From positions 25,820-89,819 of the forward strand of contig OMZS01000013.1 in NCBI GenBank assembly GCA_900315565.1: DNA of 64,000 nucleotides, read 5' to 3'. Each line of letters starts with the position of its first letter. Position 1 is the stretch's first letter. The notes under the pieces are model-generated. The model ran no database searches. It was not told the DNA's origin and saw only the letters and a program-made list of their open reading frames with translations. The translations under genes were made by a program, and so were the position numbers. Shown here in pieces: positions 43,747 through 52,792 of this stretch. This DNA comes from an uncultured Prevotellaceae bacterium. GTDB lineage: Bacteria > Bacteroidota > Bacteroidia > Bacteroidales > Bacteroidaceae.

Positions 43747-44124
43747 ACCACGGATTCCACGCCGTGGAGACACACAGATAAAGTGTAGCCTGAGATAGAC
43801 ACAAAATATTTAAACCTTCAAAGTCACTTCGTCTTTGCGTTAAATAATCATCTGCGTGAAAAAGAGAAAACTCTGCGTGCATGAAAAACACCTCGGAATG
43901 AAAAGAAGATGGGGTAGAAATATGATGGTAGAATGGTTAATTATTTTTGTTTTTTTTAGAATCGGCCGCCATGTAATAATAATATGTGTAAAAAACTTGG
44001 CATGCTGAATTTTTTTTTATACCTTTGCGCCTTAAATTGAGAGGGGAGGCTGCAAAGCTTCGAATTCTCTCTGCAAGAGAACGAGGAATTAAAAAAAACA
44101 TTTAATTGTAAAAGAAAAGACATA
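43747..44124. other. 378-base gap between MFS gene and ileS
   Basis: No gene. Near the MFS stop are alternative short hairpins: TCCACG-C-CGTGGA (43756-43768), overlapping CCACGG/CCGTGG (43748-43767); neither has a U-tract. The middle 200 bases are AT-rich and unstructured to my eye. The ileS promoter and a 90-nt leader with GAGAG/CTCTC pairing occupy the end. Confidence 0.6.
43997..44027 (+). promoter_or_regulatory. Promoter of ileS
   Basis: TTG (43997-43999), 20 nt, TACCTTTG (44020-44027). Leaves a leader of about 90 nt before the ATG at 44125. Confidence 0.7.
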
Positions 44125-47100
44125 ATGGCTAAGAAATTTGCCGAACACAAGGGTCTCAACCTGACGGAGACCAACCAAGAGATTCTTGCCCAATGGGAGA
44201 AGAACAACATTTTCCTTCGTAGCATCAGCGAGCGCGAAGGCTGTCCGCAGTTTGTATTTTTCGAGGGGCCTCCCTCGGCCAACGGCCATCCTGGCATTCA
44301 CCACGTATTGGCACGCAGCATCAAAGACACATTCAACCGCTATAAGACCATGCGAGGATTTCAGGTGCATCGCAAGGCTGGCTGGGATACCCACGGACTG
44401 CCCGTGGAACTGGGCGTTGAAAAGGAACTGGGCATTACCAAGGCCGACATCGACAACCACGAGTCGCCCCGCTATATCTCTACCGAGGAGTATAACCGCA
44501 AGTGTCGCGAGAACGTGATGAAGTTCACCGCCGAATGGCGTGATTTGACCGAAAGAATGGGCTATTTTGTGGACCTCGACCATCCGTACATCACCTACGA
44601 CAACAAATACATTGAGACGCTCTGGTGGCTGCTCCGCCAGCTCTACGACAAGGGACTGCTCTACAAGGGCTACACCATTCAACCTTATTCGCCGGCCGCC
44701 GGAACGGGACTTTCGAGCCACGAGCTGAACCAGCCCGGCTGTTACCGCGACGTGAAGGACACCACGGTGACGGCGCTCTTTGAAATTGTCAACCCTAAAG
44801 AAGAGTGGAAAGGATGGGGCAAGCCATGCTTTGTGGCCTGGACCACCACGCCCTGGACGCTGCCTTCGAACACGGCGCTCTGCGTGGGACCGAAGATTGA
44901 CTATGTGGCCGTAGAGACCTACAACCAGTACGACGGCGAGCGCATCACCATCGTCATGGCCGAGAGCCGCGTGAACGCCTATCTCAACCCCGAAGGCCAG
45001 ATTACCGACGGAGGCGAGATGCCCGATTACAAGAAAGGCGAGAAGTTTGTGCCCTACCGCATTGTGGGTCACTACACGGGCGAGCAACTCGTGGGTTGCA
45101 AATACCGCCAGCTGATGCCTTGGGTGAAGCCCTCGGCCAAGCTCGACAAGAATGCACCCGACTTTGTGCAGGCTTACGCCAAGGAGCATGCCGACAAGGT
45201 GTTTGAGGGCGAGAACGGCAAAGACTGCTTTGTGGAGATGGAGAGCGAGGCCTTCCGCGTGATTCCTGGTGACTATGTTACCACCGAGGACGGTACGGGT
45301 ATAGTGCATATTGCTCCTACATTTGGTGCCGACGACGCCAAGGTGGCCAAGGACGCCCATGTGCCCAGCCTCTTTCTGATAAGCAAGAAGGGTGAGACGC
45401 GCCCCATGGTGGATTTGGAGGGCAAATACTACCTGATTGACGAGCTCGACAAGAACTTTGTCGGCAGGTGTGTTGACACACAGAAATACAGCCGCCACGC
45501 CGGCGACTACGTGAAGAACGCTTACGCGCCTGAGTTCAACGTTGGGGGAAAATACGACGAGAAGGCCGCTCAGAAAGCCGAGGACCTGAACATCGTCATC
45601 TGCATGGAAATGAAGCAAGAGGGCACCGCCCTGCGCATAGAGAAACACGTGCACAACTATCCCCATTGCTGGCGTACGGACAAGCCCGTGCTCTACTATC
45701 CCCTGGATTCGTGGTTCATTCGCTCTACGGCCAAGAAAGAGCGCATGTCAGAGTTGAATAAAACCATCAACTGGCAGCCCGAATCAACTGGTACGGGGCG
45801 ATTTGGCAACTGGCTGGAGAACCTGAACGACTGGAACCTGTCGCGCTCGCGTTTCTGGGGAACTCCGCTCCCCATCTGGCGCGACGAGGATGGCAAGGAG
45901 ATTTGCATAGGTAGTGTTGAGCAACTCTACAACGAGATAGAGAAAGCCGTAGAGGCAGGCATCATGGCCAGCAATCCGCTCAAGGAGAAAGGATTCGTGC
46001 CCGGCGACATGAGCCAGGAGAACTACGACCGCATAGACCTGCACCGGCCCTATGTTGACGACATTGTGCTGGTGAGCGAGAGCGGCAAGCCCATGAAGCG
46101 CGAGAGCGACCTCATCGACGTGTGGTTTGACTCGGGCTCCATGCCTTACGCTCAGGTACACTATCCATTTGAGAACCGTGAGGCCATCGACGAGCGCAAG
46201 GCCTTCCCCGCAGAGTTTATCAACGAGGGAGTTGACCAGACGCGCGGCTGGTTCTTCACGCTGCATGCCATCGGCACCATGGTGTTCGACTCGGTAGCCT
46301 TCCGCAACGTGATTTCCACGGGTCTGGTGCTCGACGCCAAGGGCAACAAGATGTCGAAGCACGTGGGCAACGTCGTGAATCCGTTTGAGATGATCGACAA
46401 GTACGGAGCCGACGCCGTGCGCTTCTACATGATGACCAACTCCGAGCCGTGGGATAACCTGAAGTTTGACCCCAATGGCGTGGACGAGGTGCGCCGCAAG
46501 TTCTTCGGCACCTTATATAATACGTATAGTTTCTTTGCTCTCTACGCCAACGTTGACGGATGGGAGTACAAGGCCGACGAGCTGCTGCCCGTGAGCGAGC
46601 GCCCCGAAATAGACCGCTGGATACTCTCGTGCCTCAACACCCTTGTGAAGGGTGTCATACGCGAGTTCGACGGATACGACCCCACACGCGCAGGCCGACT
46701 CATCGACTCATTTGTCAATGATGACCTGAGCAACTGGTATGTGCGTCTGAACCGCAAACGCTTCTGGGGCAAGGAGATGAGCAACGACAAGCTCTCGGCT
46801 TTCCAAACGCTCTACACCTGCCTGATGACGGTGAGCAAGCTGTTGGCTCCGCTGGCTCCGTTCTATGCTGACCAGCTCTACAAAGACCTGGGCGGACAGA
46901 AGGAGAGTGTGCATCTGGACTTCTACCCCGAGGCCGACGAAGCCTTGATTAACAAAGACCTTGAAGCCCGCATGAAGATGGCTCAGAAAATCACCTCGAT
47001 GACCCTCGCCCTGCGACGCAAGGTGAACATCAAGGTGCGCCAGCCCCTGCAGCAGATTATGGTTCCCGCCGTGGATGAAAAGCAGCAACAGCACATCGAG

Positions 47101-47688
47101 GCCGTGAAAAACCTCATCATGAGCGAGGTGAACGTGAAGGAACTGAAGTTTGTCGAGGGTGCTGGTGTGCTGGTGAAGAAGGTGAAATGTAATTTCCGCA
47201 CCATGGGCAAGAAGTTCGGAAAGCTGATGAAAGGCGTGGCCGCCCAGATGGCCGCACTCAGCCAGGAACAGATTGCCGAGCTCGAGGAGAAAGGCACCAT
47301 CATGCTCAACGTTGACGGTCAGGAGGCTGTGGTCGAAGCCGCCGACGTGGAAATCATCAGCGAAGACATTCCCGGATGGCTGGTGGCCAACGAGGGCAAC
47401 CTGACCGTGGCACTCGAGGTGGAACTTACCGACGAACTGCTCAAAGAAGGCATGGCCCGCGAACTTATCAACCGCATTCAGAACCTGCGTAAAGAAAGCG
47501 GACTGGAGATTACCGACCGCATCTGTGTGGCCATCGCTCCCAACCAGCAGGTGGCCGACGCCGTAGAGAGTTTCGGCGGCTACATCAAAACGCAGGTTTT
47601 GGCCGATTCCATCGAGATTACTGACAACGACGGAACCGAAACCGAGTTTGACGACTTCAAGTTGAACATTAAAATCACAAAAATTTAA
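44125..47688 (+). CDS. ileS: Isoleucyl-tRNA synthetase
   Basis: Charges tRNA-Ile in the cytoplasm. At 1187 aa it is the longer type (ABEC-like, eukaryal form). The HIGH-type motif is PSANGHPGIHH near 51-61 and the KMSKS motif appears as NKMSKHVGN near 740. Between them lies the CP1 editing domain with GTGIVHIAPTFGADD (near 392-405). The C-terminal helices and a beta domain (FGKLMKGVAAQMAALS..) follow, with no zinc cluster ending. The neighbouring DksA-like and lspA genes follow in the same direction, as is common in Bacteroidetes. Confidence 0.95.
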   Translation: MAKKFAEHKGLNLTETNQEILAQWEKNNIFLRSISEREGCPQFVFFEGPPSANGHPGIHHVLARSIKDTFNRYKTMRGFQVHRKAGWDTHGLPVELGVEKELGITKADIDNHESPRYISTEEYNRKCRENVMKFTAEWRDLTERMGYFVDLDHPYITYDNKYIETLWWLLRQLYDKGLLYKGYTIQPYSPAAGTGLSSHELNQPGCYRDVKDTTVTALFEIVNPKEEWKGWGKPCFVAWTTTPWTLPSNTALCVGPKIDYVAVETYNQYDGERITIVMAESRVNAYLNPEGQITDGGEMPDYKKGEKFVPYRIVGHYTGEQLVGCKYRQLMPWVKPSAKLDKNAPDFVQAYAKEHADKVFEGENGKDCFVEMESEAFRVIPGDYVTTEDGTGIVHIAPTFGADDAKVAKDAHVPSLFLISKKGETRPMVDLEGKYYLIDELDKNFVGRCVDTQKYSRHAGDYVKNAYAPEFNVGGKYDEKAAQKAEDLNIVICMEMKQEGTALRIEKHVHNYPHCWRTDKPVLYYPLDSWFIRSTAKKERMSELNKTINWQPESTGTGRFGNWLENLNDWNLSRSRFWGTPLPIWRDEDGKEICIGSVEQLYNEIEKAVEAGIMASNPLKEKGFVPGDMSQENYDRIDLHRPYVDDIVLVSESGKPMKRESDLIDVWFDSGSMPYAQVHYPFENREAIDERKAFPAEFINEGVDQTRGWFFTLHAIGTMVFDSVAFRNVISTGLVLDAKGNKMSKHVGNVVNPFEMIDKYGADAVRFYMMTNSEPWDNLKFDPNGVDEVRRKFFGTLYNTYSFFALYANVDGWEYKADELLPVSERPEIDRWILSCLNTLVKGVIREFDGYDPTRAGRLIDSFVNDDLSNWYVRLNRKRFWGKEMSNDKLSAFQTLYTCLMTVSKLLAPLAPFYADQLYKDLGGQKESVHLDFYPEADEALINKDLEARMKMAQKITSMTLALRRKVNIKVRQPLQQIMVPAVDEKQQQHIEAVKNLIMSEVNVKELKFVEGAGVLVKKVKCNFRTMGKKFGKLMKGVAAQMAALSQEQIAELEEKGTIMLNVDGQEAVVEAADVEIISEDIPGWLVANEGNLTVALEVELTDELLKEGMARELINRIQNLRKESGLEITDRICVAIAPNQQVADAVESFGGYIKTQVLADSIEITDNDGTETEFDDFKLNIKITKI

Positions 47689-47742
47689 TAAAGTATTAAC
47701 AACTCAAACTAACCCAAATTTGTTTAACCCATAACAACTATT

Positions 47743-48129
47743 ATGACCATGGCAGAGAAAAAACGCTATAGTGACGACGAGCTTGAAGAGTTTCGCGTCA
47801 TCATCAACGAGAAACTGACATTGGCAAAACGCGACTACAACGCCATGATGCGCCAACTCATGAACAAAGACGGCAATGATGTTGACGACACTTCGCCCAC
47901 CTACAAAGTGCTCGAAGAGGGTAGTGCCACCCAGAGCAAGGAAGAACTCATTCAGCTGGCCAGCCGCCAGCAAAAGTTCATTCAGGGACTGGAGGCTGCC
48001 CTGGTGCGCATCGAGAACAAAACCTATGGCATCGACCGCATGACCGGAGAGCTCATACCCAAGGAGCGACTTCGTGCTGTGCCTCATGCCACGCTCAGCG
48101 TAGCGTCGAAAATGGCTAAGAAACATTAA
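47743..48129 (+). CDS. DksA/TraR-family protein lacking zinc-finger cysteines
   Basis: A 128-aa protein with a coiled-coil N-terminal half (about 10-70) and a C-terminal segment (YGIDRMTGELIPKERLRAVPHATLS) that matches the DksA/TraR zinc-finger region, where relatives have Cys in place of the Asp of GID. There is no cysteine anywhere, so no zinc site. The family binds RNA polymerase's secondary channel, and Cys-less forms exist in other bacteria. Two ATG codons (MTM) could start it. The stop TAA shares one base with the ATG of lspA, indicating coupled translation. Confidence 0.85.
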   Translation: MTMAEKKRYSDDELEEFRVIINEKLTLAKRDYNAMMRQLMNKDGNDVDDTSPTYKVLEEGSATQSKEELIQLASRQQKFIQGLEAALVRIENKTYGIDRMTGELIPKERLRAVPHATLSVASKMAKKH

Positions 48130-48836
48130 TGAGACAACTATTCACACGGGGCAGGCTAGCCTGCCTGCTGGTGTTTGCCATTATTCTGATTGACCAGATC
48201 ATCAAAATCGAGGTCAAGACGAATATGCACCTGCACGAGAGCATACACATTACCGACTGGTTTCAGCTGGTGTTCATCGAGAACAACGGAATGGCCTACG
48301 GCATGAGCTTCATCTACAAGCCCCTGCTTACTATTCTGCGCGTGGTGGCATCGGGCTTCATCGGCTATTACATCTGGCAGCAGGTAAAGGCCAAGGCGCG
48401 CTGGGGTTACATCGTATGCCTCTCCATGCTGTTGGCCGGAGCCATGGGCAACGTGTTCGACTGCATGTTCTACGGACTCTTTTTCCACGCTTCGTCGCCC
48501 GACTATGTATCCTATTTCGTGCCGTTCGGTCAGGGCTACGCCCCGTTCCTGCAGGGCAAGGTGGTAGATATGTTCTACTTCCCGCTTGTCACCTTCACGT
48601 GGCCCGAATGGATGCCCTTTTGCGGCGGCTCTGAATACACGTTCTTTAGCCCCATCTTCAATTTTGCCGACTCGTCGATTACGGTAAGTTTCTTCCTGTT
48701 ACTGCTGCTCTACCACAAGGAGCTCTCTACCATCTCGTTCACCAAAAACGACAAGGAGCACAGCACGACAGGCGAAAACGCCAAACCAGCCGATACCAGC
48801 ACAAATGCAGGAACACCGGCCGAAACTACCAATTAG
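48129..48836 (+). CDS. lspA: Lipoprotein signal peptidase (signal peptidase II)
   Basis: Cleaves prolipoprotein signal peptides in the inner membrane. At 235 aa it is longer than E. coli LspA (about 165). Four TM segments are visible (about 8-27, 68-90, 95-115, 178-198). The catalytic aspartates are in GNVFDCMFYG (near 118) and FNFADSSITV (near 178). The insert between them (SPDYVSYFVPFGQGYAPFLQGKV) and the C-terminal Ser/Thr/Asn/Glu-rich tail (about 205-235) make the extra length. Sits in the ileS-dksA-like-lspA-DUF4296 run, a Bacteroidetes arrangement. Confidence 0.93.
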   Translation: MRQLFTRGRLACLLVFAIILIDQIIKIEVKTNMHLHESIHITDWFQLVFIENNGMAYGMSFIYKPLLTILRVVASGFIGYYIWQQVKAKARWGYIVCLSMLLAGAMGNVFDCMFYGLFFHASSPDYVSYFVPFGQGYAPFLQGKVVDMFYFPLVTFTWPEWMPFCGGSEYTFFSPIFNFADSSITVSFFLLLLLYHKELSTISFTKNDKEHSTTGENAKPADTSTNAGTPAETTN

Positions 48837-48863
48837 CCTCCGAGCATTTCGGAACCAAAGACT

Positions 48864-49799
48864 ATGAAGATAATGCGTTTTAATGTGGTTCTCATGGTGG
48901 CCACGATGGCCATGATGATAGTGGGATGCAAACCCAGCATTCCCGATTATGTGATTCCACCCGACAAGATGGAAGACATTCTCTACGACTATCATCTGGC
49001 TCAAGGGGCTGCTGTTCAGGATTTTAAGGACGCTAACTTCAAGCGAAGCCTCTATGGAAAGGCCGTTCTGAAAAAATATGGTATTACCGAGGCCGACTTC
49101 GACACGTCGATGGTTTACTACATGGCTAACACCGCCTATCTGCACGACATCTACAAAAGTCTCTCCGAAAAGTTCACCCGGCAAGCCGAGAGTATGGGCT
49201 CAACGGCGGGACTCGTCACTATCGAGAATGCCAGCGACACGGCCAGCATCTGGAGTGGGGCCAAGACGGTGCTCTTGCTTCCGCAGGCTCCCTACAACCG
49301 TCTGTCTTTCGAAATGACGGCCGACAGTACCTTCTATCCGGGCGACAAAATCATCGTGAACTTCGACACCAAATTTCTTTGGCAAGAGGGCATGAAAGAT
49401 GGAGCGATGCTTTTGGCTATGAGGTTTGGCAACGATAGTGTGGCTTCACGCATTGTCCACATTTCCAATTCGTCGCATTTCAACATCTCCATCAACGATG
49501 CTCACCACAAAGGCATCAAAAGCATCAACGGATTCTTCTACATTTCTACGGGTTCTATCGAAACACAACCCAACACTACCTTGAAGTTGTTGTTCATCGA
49601 CAATATCTCGATAATCAGAATGCACGAACCGAAACCCGAGACTCCCGCCAACCCCGACTCGCTCAAGCGTGTTCAGGACCCAAGCGGCGCAAACGACACC
49701 ACACGCAACCGCCCAAATGCCAATATGCCCGCTTCTGGCGACAGTATGAGAAGAAACCAGCCTGCGAGGCAGGGCGGCTTTCAACAACTGAAAATCTGA
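48864..49799 (+). CDS. DUF4296-type lipoprotein
   Basis: A 311-aa lipoprotein starting MKIMRFNVVLMVATMAMMIVGC, lipobox IVGC. The segment IPPDKMEDILYDYHLAQGAA is the DUF4296 signature near residue 32, a family found downstream of lspA in Bacteroidetes. A beta-sandwich-like middle (about 110-255) follows, and the last about 50 aa (PANPDSLKRVQDPSGANDTTRNRPNANMPASGD) are low complexity and probably disordered. Function is unknown. Probably exported to the periplasmic side and lipid-anchored, consistent with the neighbouring signal peptidase II gene. Confidence 0.85.
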   Translation: MKIMRFNVVLMVATMAMMIVGCKPSIPDYVIPPDKMEDILYDYHLAQGAAVQDFKDANFKRSLYGKAVLKKYGITEADFDTSMVYYMANTAYLHDIYKSLSEKFTRQAESMGSTAGLVTIENASDTASIWSGAKTVLLLPQAPYNRLSFEMTADSTFYPGDKIIVNFDTKFLWQEGMKDGAMLLAMRFGNDSVASRIVHISNSSHFNISINDAHHKGIKSINGFFYISTGSIETQPNTTLKLLFIDNISIIRMHEPKPETPANPDSLKRVQDPSGANDTTRNRPNANMPASGDSMRRNQPARQGGFQQLKI

Positions 49800-49912
49800 A
49801 AATCAACTAAGCTAAGCCTCACGACAAAGGAATCAAACAGGCTAAGCGTTTCGCCAACTATCAGAACAATCCATTTTTCCTATTACCTAACAATCCAAAA
49901 CATCCAGTTCGT

Positions 49913-50107
49913 ATGAGAAGAGTAGCAGCACACGAAGTAATTGACGGCGACAAGGTTTTACGCCAGGCTGTGGTCGAGATACAAGGCGACCAAGTGAAGA
50001 AGTGCTATGAGTTTTCTGGCGAGCTGGCTCGTACAGAGTGGCTTGGGGGCACCATTACCGTAGAGTTTGGAAAGGCTTACCATAAAGGCAAACTGCTGGC
50101 GGAATAG
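49913..50107 (+). CDS. Small conserved hypothetical protein
   Basis: A 64-aa protein with no signal or TM: MRRVAAHEVIDGDKVLRQAVVEIQGDQVKKCYEFSGELARTEWLGGTI. The alternating strands and Gly/Asp turns suggest a small beta domain. Similar short proteins occur in Bacteroides next to lspA-linked genes, as I recall. The gap of 113 nt before it has no clear promoter; a convergent terminator follows at 50178. Codon usage is like that of the flanking genes, so I keep it. Confidence 0.6.
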   Translation: MRRVAAHEVIDGDKVLRQAVVEIQGDQVKKCYEFSGELARTEWLGGTITVEFGKAYHKGKLLAE

Positions 50108-50177
50108 AACACGCAAGCCACGAACTTCTGAAAGAAGAAAACCAGCTAAAGAAAGCTGAAATGCAATAAAATAAAAA

Positions 50178-50211
50178 AAGCGGATGGAGATTATATTCAT
50201 CCGCTTATTTC
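50178..50211. terminator. Bidirectional terminator before rho
   Basis: AAGCGGATG (50178-50186) with CATCCGCTT (50198-50206), flanked by A-rich and ATTT sequences. Confidence 0.75.
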
Positions 50212-50267
50212 GTATTGTGTCAGGCGATGGTTGCCTGCCAACTAATTGCTGAATTGCAACAGTATGT

Positions 50268-52418
50268 TTACGAGTTCATGCTCAGCAGGAATTCCTCGTT
50301 GCTTCGTGTATTGCCCATGCGCCCGTGAACCACGTCCATGGCTTCCATGGCGTTCATGTCGGCAATATACTTGCGGAGAATCCACATGCGGTCGAGCGTG
50401 GTTTTGTCTTGCAACAGGTCGTCGCGGCGTGTGCTTGAAGCAACCAGGTTGACGGCCGGGAAGATGCGCTTGTTCGAGAGCGAACGGTCGAGCTGCAACT
50501 CCATGTTGCCGGTACCCTTGAACTCCTCGAAAATCACCTCGTCCATCTTGCTGCCCGTATCGATAAGGGCCGTGGCCACGATGGTGAGTGAACCGCCACC
50601 CTCAATGTTTCGTGCGGCTCCGAAGAATCGCTTGGGTTTCTGCAGGGCGTTGGCGTCAACACCACCCGTCAGCACCTTGCCGCTGGCCGGAGCCACGGTA
50701 TTGTAAGCGCGTGCCAATCGCGTGATGGAATCGAGGAAAATCACCACGTCGTGGCCGCACTCCACCATTCGTTTGGCTTTCTCGAGCACGATGCCGGCAA
50801 TCTTCACGTGGCGCTCAGCTGGCTCGTCGAAGGTAGATGCAATCACCTCTGCGTTGACCGTACGGGCCATGTCGGTCACCTCCTCGGGACGCTCGTCTAT
50901 GAGCAGCATCATGAGATAGGCTTCGGGATGGTTGGCGGCAATGGCATTGGCTATATCCTTCATCAGAATGGTCTTACCGGTCTTTGGCTGAGCTACAATA
51001 AGTGCGCGCTGGCCTTTGCCGATAGGGGAGAAGAGGTCAACAATGCGGGTGCTCAGGTTGGTGGTGGCAGGGTCACCGCAGAGGGTGAACTTTTCATCAG
51101 GGAAAAGCGGGGTGAGGTGTTCGAAAGGTATGCGATCGCGCACCTCGGCTGGCTGGCGGCCGTTGATTTTGTCAATACTGGTGAGCGGGAAGTATTTCTC
51201 GCCGTCGTGCGGCGGACGCACCCGACACTCCACCACGTCGCCCGTCTTCAGACCGTAGCGCTTCACCTGGTTGTTGGCCACATACACATCGTCGGGCGAG
51301 GAAAGATAATTGTAGTCGCTCGAGCGCAAGAAACCGTATCCGTCGGGCATAATTTCGAGTACGCCGTTGGCGGTAATAATGTCGGTGAAATCAAATTGCT
51401 GAGTCTGAGGATTGTCGCTGGGCTGAGTGGCCTGCCGATAAGTCACTTGCGGAGTGACGTTGACGGGTGTTGTCGGGTTGTCAAACATGTCGTAGTTGGG
51501 CAGTGCCGTCTGGTCTTCTATGGGCAGGTCCATAATGGTGATAAAGTCAGTTCCGTCGCCGGGATCACCAGCCCATACGCCCTCGGCCAAAGCCTCGCGC
51601 TTGCCTTCTTCGTTTTCGTTGTGTGCGTTTACCTTGGCCTGTAGCTGGGCGAGCAAGTCTTCCGAGGCTTTCTCGCTTTCGCCATTGTCGTCCTGATTGT
51701 TGGCAAACTGGGCTTCGGGCACAAACTCTTCGTTTTCAGCCTCCACCTCGCCGATGCCCATCTCGGGCGTTTCATCGGTGTTTTCGGTCTGAGCCTGTTC
51801 GGCGGCTTCAGCAGCTTGCTTGGCTGCTGCTTCGGCGGCAGCAATGGCGGCAAGTTCGGCCTTCGACTTGCGTCCACGATGCTTGGGGAACTGAGCCAAG
51901 ATGTCAGCGGCAGGAACCGTTTCGGGAGTTTCGGATGCCTTGCTTTCGGCATTGTCAAAAGCCTTGGCCTCATCGCTTTCGGCCACTACGTTCTCAGGCG
52001 CATCGTTGTTAGCGGGCGCATCGACAATGGGCATAGCCTCGTTTTCGGGGTTTGTTTTGCTTTCTTTCGCCTTGGTCTGAGCATTCTCAGCCTTTGTGTC
52101 GGCATCGGTCTTCTTGATGTCCTTGAAGAGCGGGGCAGGCTCCTGAGTCTGTGATTTTCCAGATTTTCTCAGGTCAAAGTTCTCGCCTTCCTTGCCGTTG
52201 ACAGAATACACTCTGTCTGTATCTTTTTTCACAATACGCTGACGTTTCCGTTTGGTTCCCAACGGATTTTTGTTGCCTTCCACTTCGGCTTGCTTGTCGA
52301 GGATGGCATAAACAACGTCTTCTTGCGAAGCGCCTGTGTCAAACTTAGTACCCAATTCTTTTGCAATATCTTCCAATTCGGAGATATTCTTAGATAATAA
52401 TTCGTCCTTACTATACAT
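50268..52418 (-). CDS. rho: Transcription termination factor Rho with long disordered insert
   Basis: Hexameric RNA-dependent ATPase that ends transcription. I start at [11 protein letters not shown] (52418), the known start pattern for Bacteroidetes; a 20-codon longer frame is unlikely. The 716 aa consist of an N-terminal Rho_N helix (to about 50), then about 250 aa of Glu/Ala/Asp/Asn-rich disordered sequence, then the CSD RNA-binding domain ([18 protein letters not shown] near 345) and the ATPase domain with Walker [13 protein letters not shown] near 490 and [10 protein letters not shown]. Ends [26 protein letters not shown]. The insert is about 250 aa longer than E. coli Rho. Confidence 0.96.
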   Translation of the reverse strand: MYSKDELLSKNISELEDIAKELGTKFDTGASQEDVVYAILDKQAEVEGNKNPLGTKRKRQRIVKKDTDRVYSVNGKEGENFDLRKSGKSQTQEPAPLFKDIKKTDADTKAENAQTKAKESKTNPENEAMPIVDAPANNDAPENVVAESDEAKAFDNAESKASETPETVPAADILAQFPKHRGRKSKAELAAIAAAEAAAKQAAEAAEQAQTENTDETPEMGIGEVEAENEEFVPEAQFANNQDDNGESEKASEDLLAQLQAKVNAHNENEEGKREALAEGVWAGDPGDGTDFITIMDLPIEDQTALPNYDMFDNPTTPVNVTPQVTYRQATQPSDNPQTQQFDFTDIITANGVLEIMPDGYGFLRSSDYNYLSSPDDVYVANNQVKRYGLKTGDVVECRVRPPHDGEKYFPLTSIDKINGRQPAEVRDRIPFEHLTPLFPDEKFTLCGDPATTNLSTRIVDLFSPIGKGQRALIVAQPKTGKTILMKDIANAIAANHPEAYLMMLLIDERPEEVTDMARTVNAEVIASTFDEPAERHVKIAGIVLEKAKRMVECGHDVVIFLDSITRLARAYNTVAPASGKVLTGGVDANALQKPKRFFGAARNIEGGGSLTIVATALIDTGSKMDEVIFEEFKGTGNMELQLDRSLSNKRIFPAVNLVASSTRRDDLLQDKTTLDRMWILRKYIADMNAMEAMDVVHGRMGNTRSNEEFLLSMNS

Positions 52419-52543
52419 ATTATAAGTATATGTAACTGTTGTTTTTTGATTGATTGATTTTTTGAGAAAGTTTGCCATTCTCTTTGCGTTTCTAATTTGG
52501 CCTGAGAATGGAAACAGATTTGGATGTTTTCCTTAAAACGCTG

Positions 52544-52575
52544 CAAAGGTAAGTCTTTTTTTGCATACTTCCAAA
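52544..52575 (-). promoter_or_regulatory. Promoter of rho
   Basis: Minus-strand TTTG (52572-52575), 20 nt, TACCTTTG (52544-52551): a full consensus promoter, about 125 nt before the rho ATG, leaving a long leader. Confidence 0.8.
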
Positions 52576-52673
52576 TTTTACTCGTTGTTTTTCATGTTTA
52601 TTTTTATTTGTCGCGCAGAAGATTCACATCAGGCGCATTTGTCTGCCATGTTCCGGATTCAGACGAAAGTAAA

Positions 52674-52741
52674 AAGAAAAAAGTGCCTCTGAATGCACGT
52701 TTGCTCTTGGGCAAAGCGTACTATCAGAGGCGCTTGAGAGG
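52674..52741 (-). terminator. Branched terminator after the malic enzyme gene
   Basis: On the minus strand GCCTCTGA (52734-52741) pairs with TCAGAGGC (52685-52692). An inner stem TTTGC/GCAAA is present, and the hairpin is followed by ACTTTTTTC. Lies 50 nt after the stop. Confidence 0.7.
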
Positions 52742-52792
52742 GTTGTCTGTCAGACAGAACCAAGTGTAAGGAGAACTGAAGGGGAGGGGATA

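Larger units (their letters stand above)
52419..52792. other. 374-base gap between rho and malic enzyme gene
   Basis: No credible gene. Contains the rho promoter (52544-52575) and, for the malic enzyme gene, a terminator (52674-52741). A short palindrome TGTCTG-T-CAGACA lies near 52744-52757. Confidence 0.65.

Noticed and set aside
43997-44124. T-box riboswitch before ileS
   Set aside because: The leader is only about 90 nt, has no T-box sequence, and T-boxes are not known from this phylum.
44089-45666. 525-aa minus-strand open frame over ileS
   Set aside because: Shadow frame; ileS sense strand shows the aminoacylation and editing motifs.
52524-52769. 81-aa plus-strand frame between rho and maeB
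   Set aside because: Basic, composition-random, and overlaps the rho promoter and the maeB terminator.
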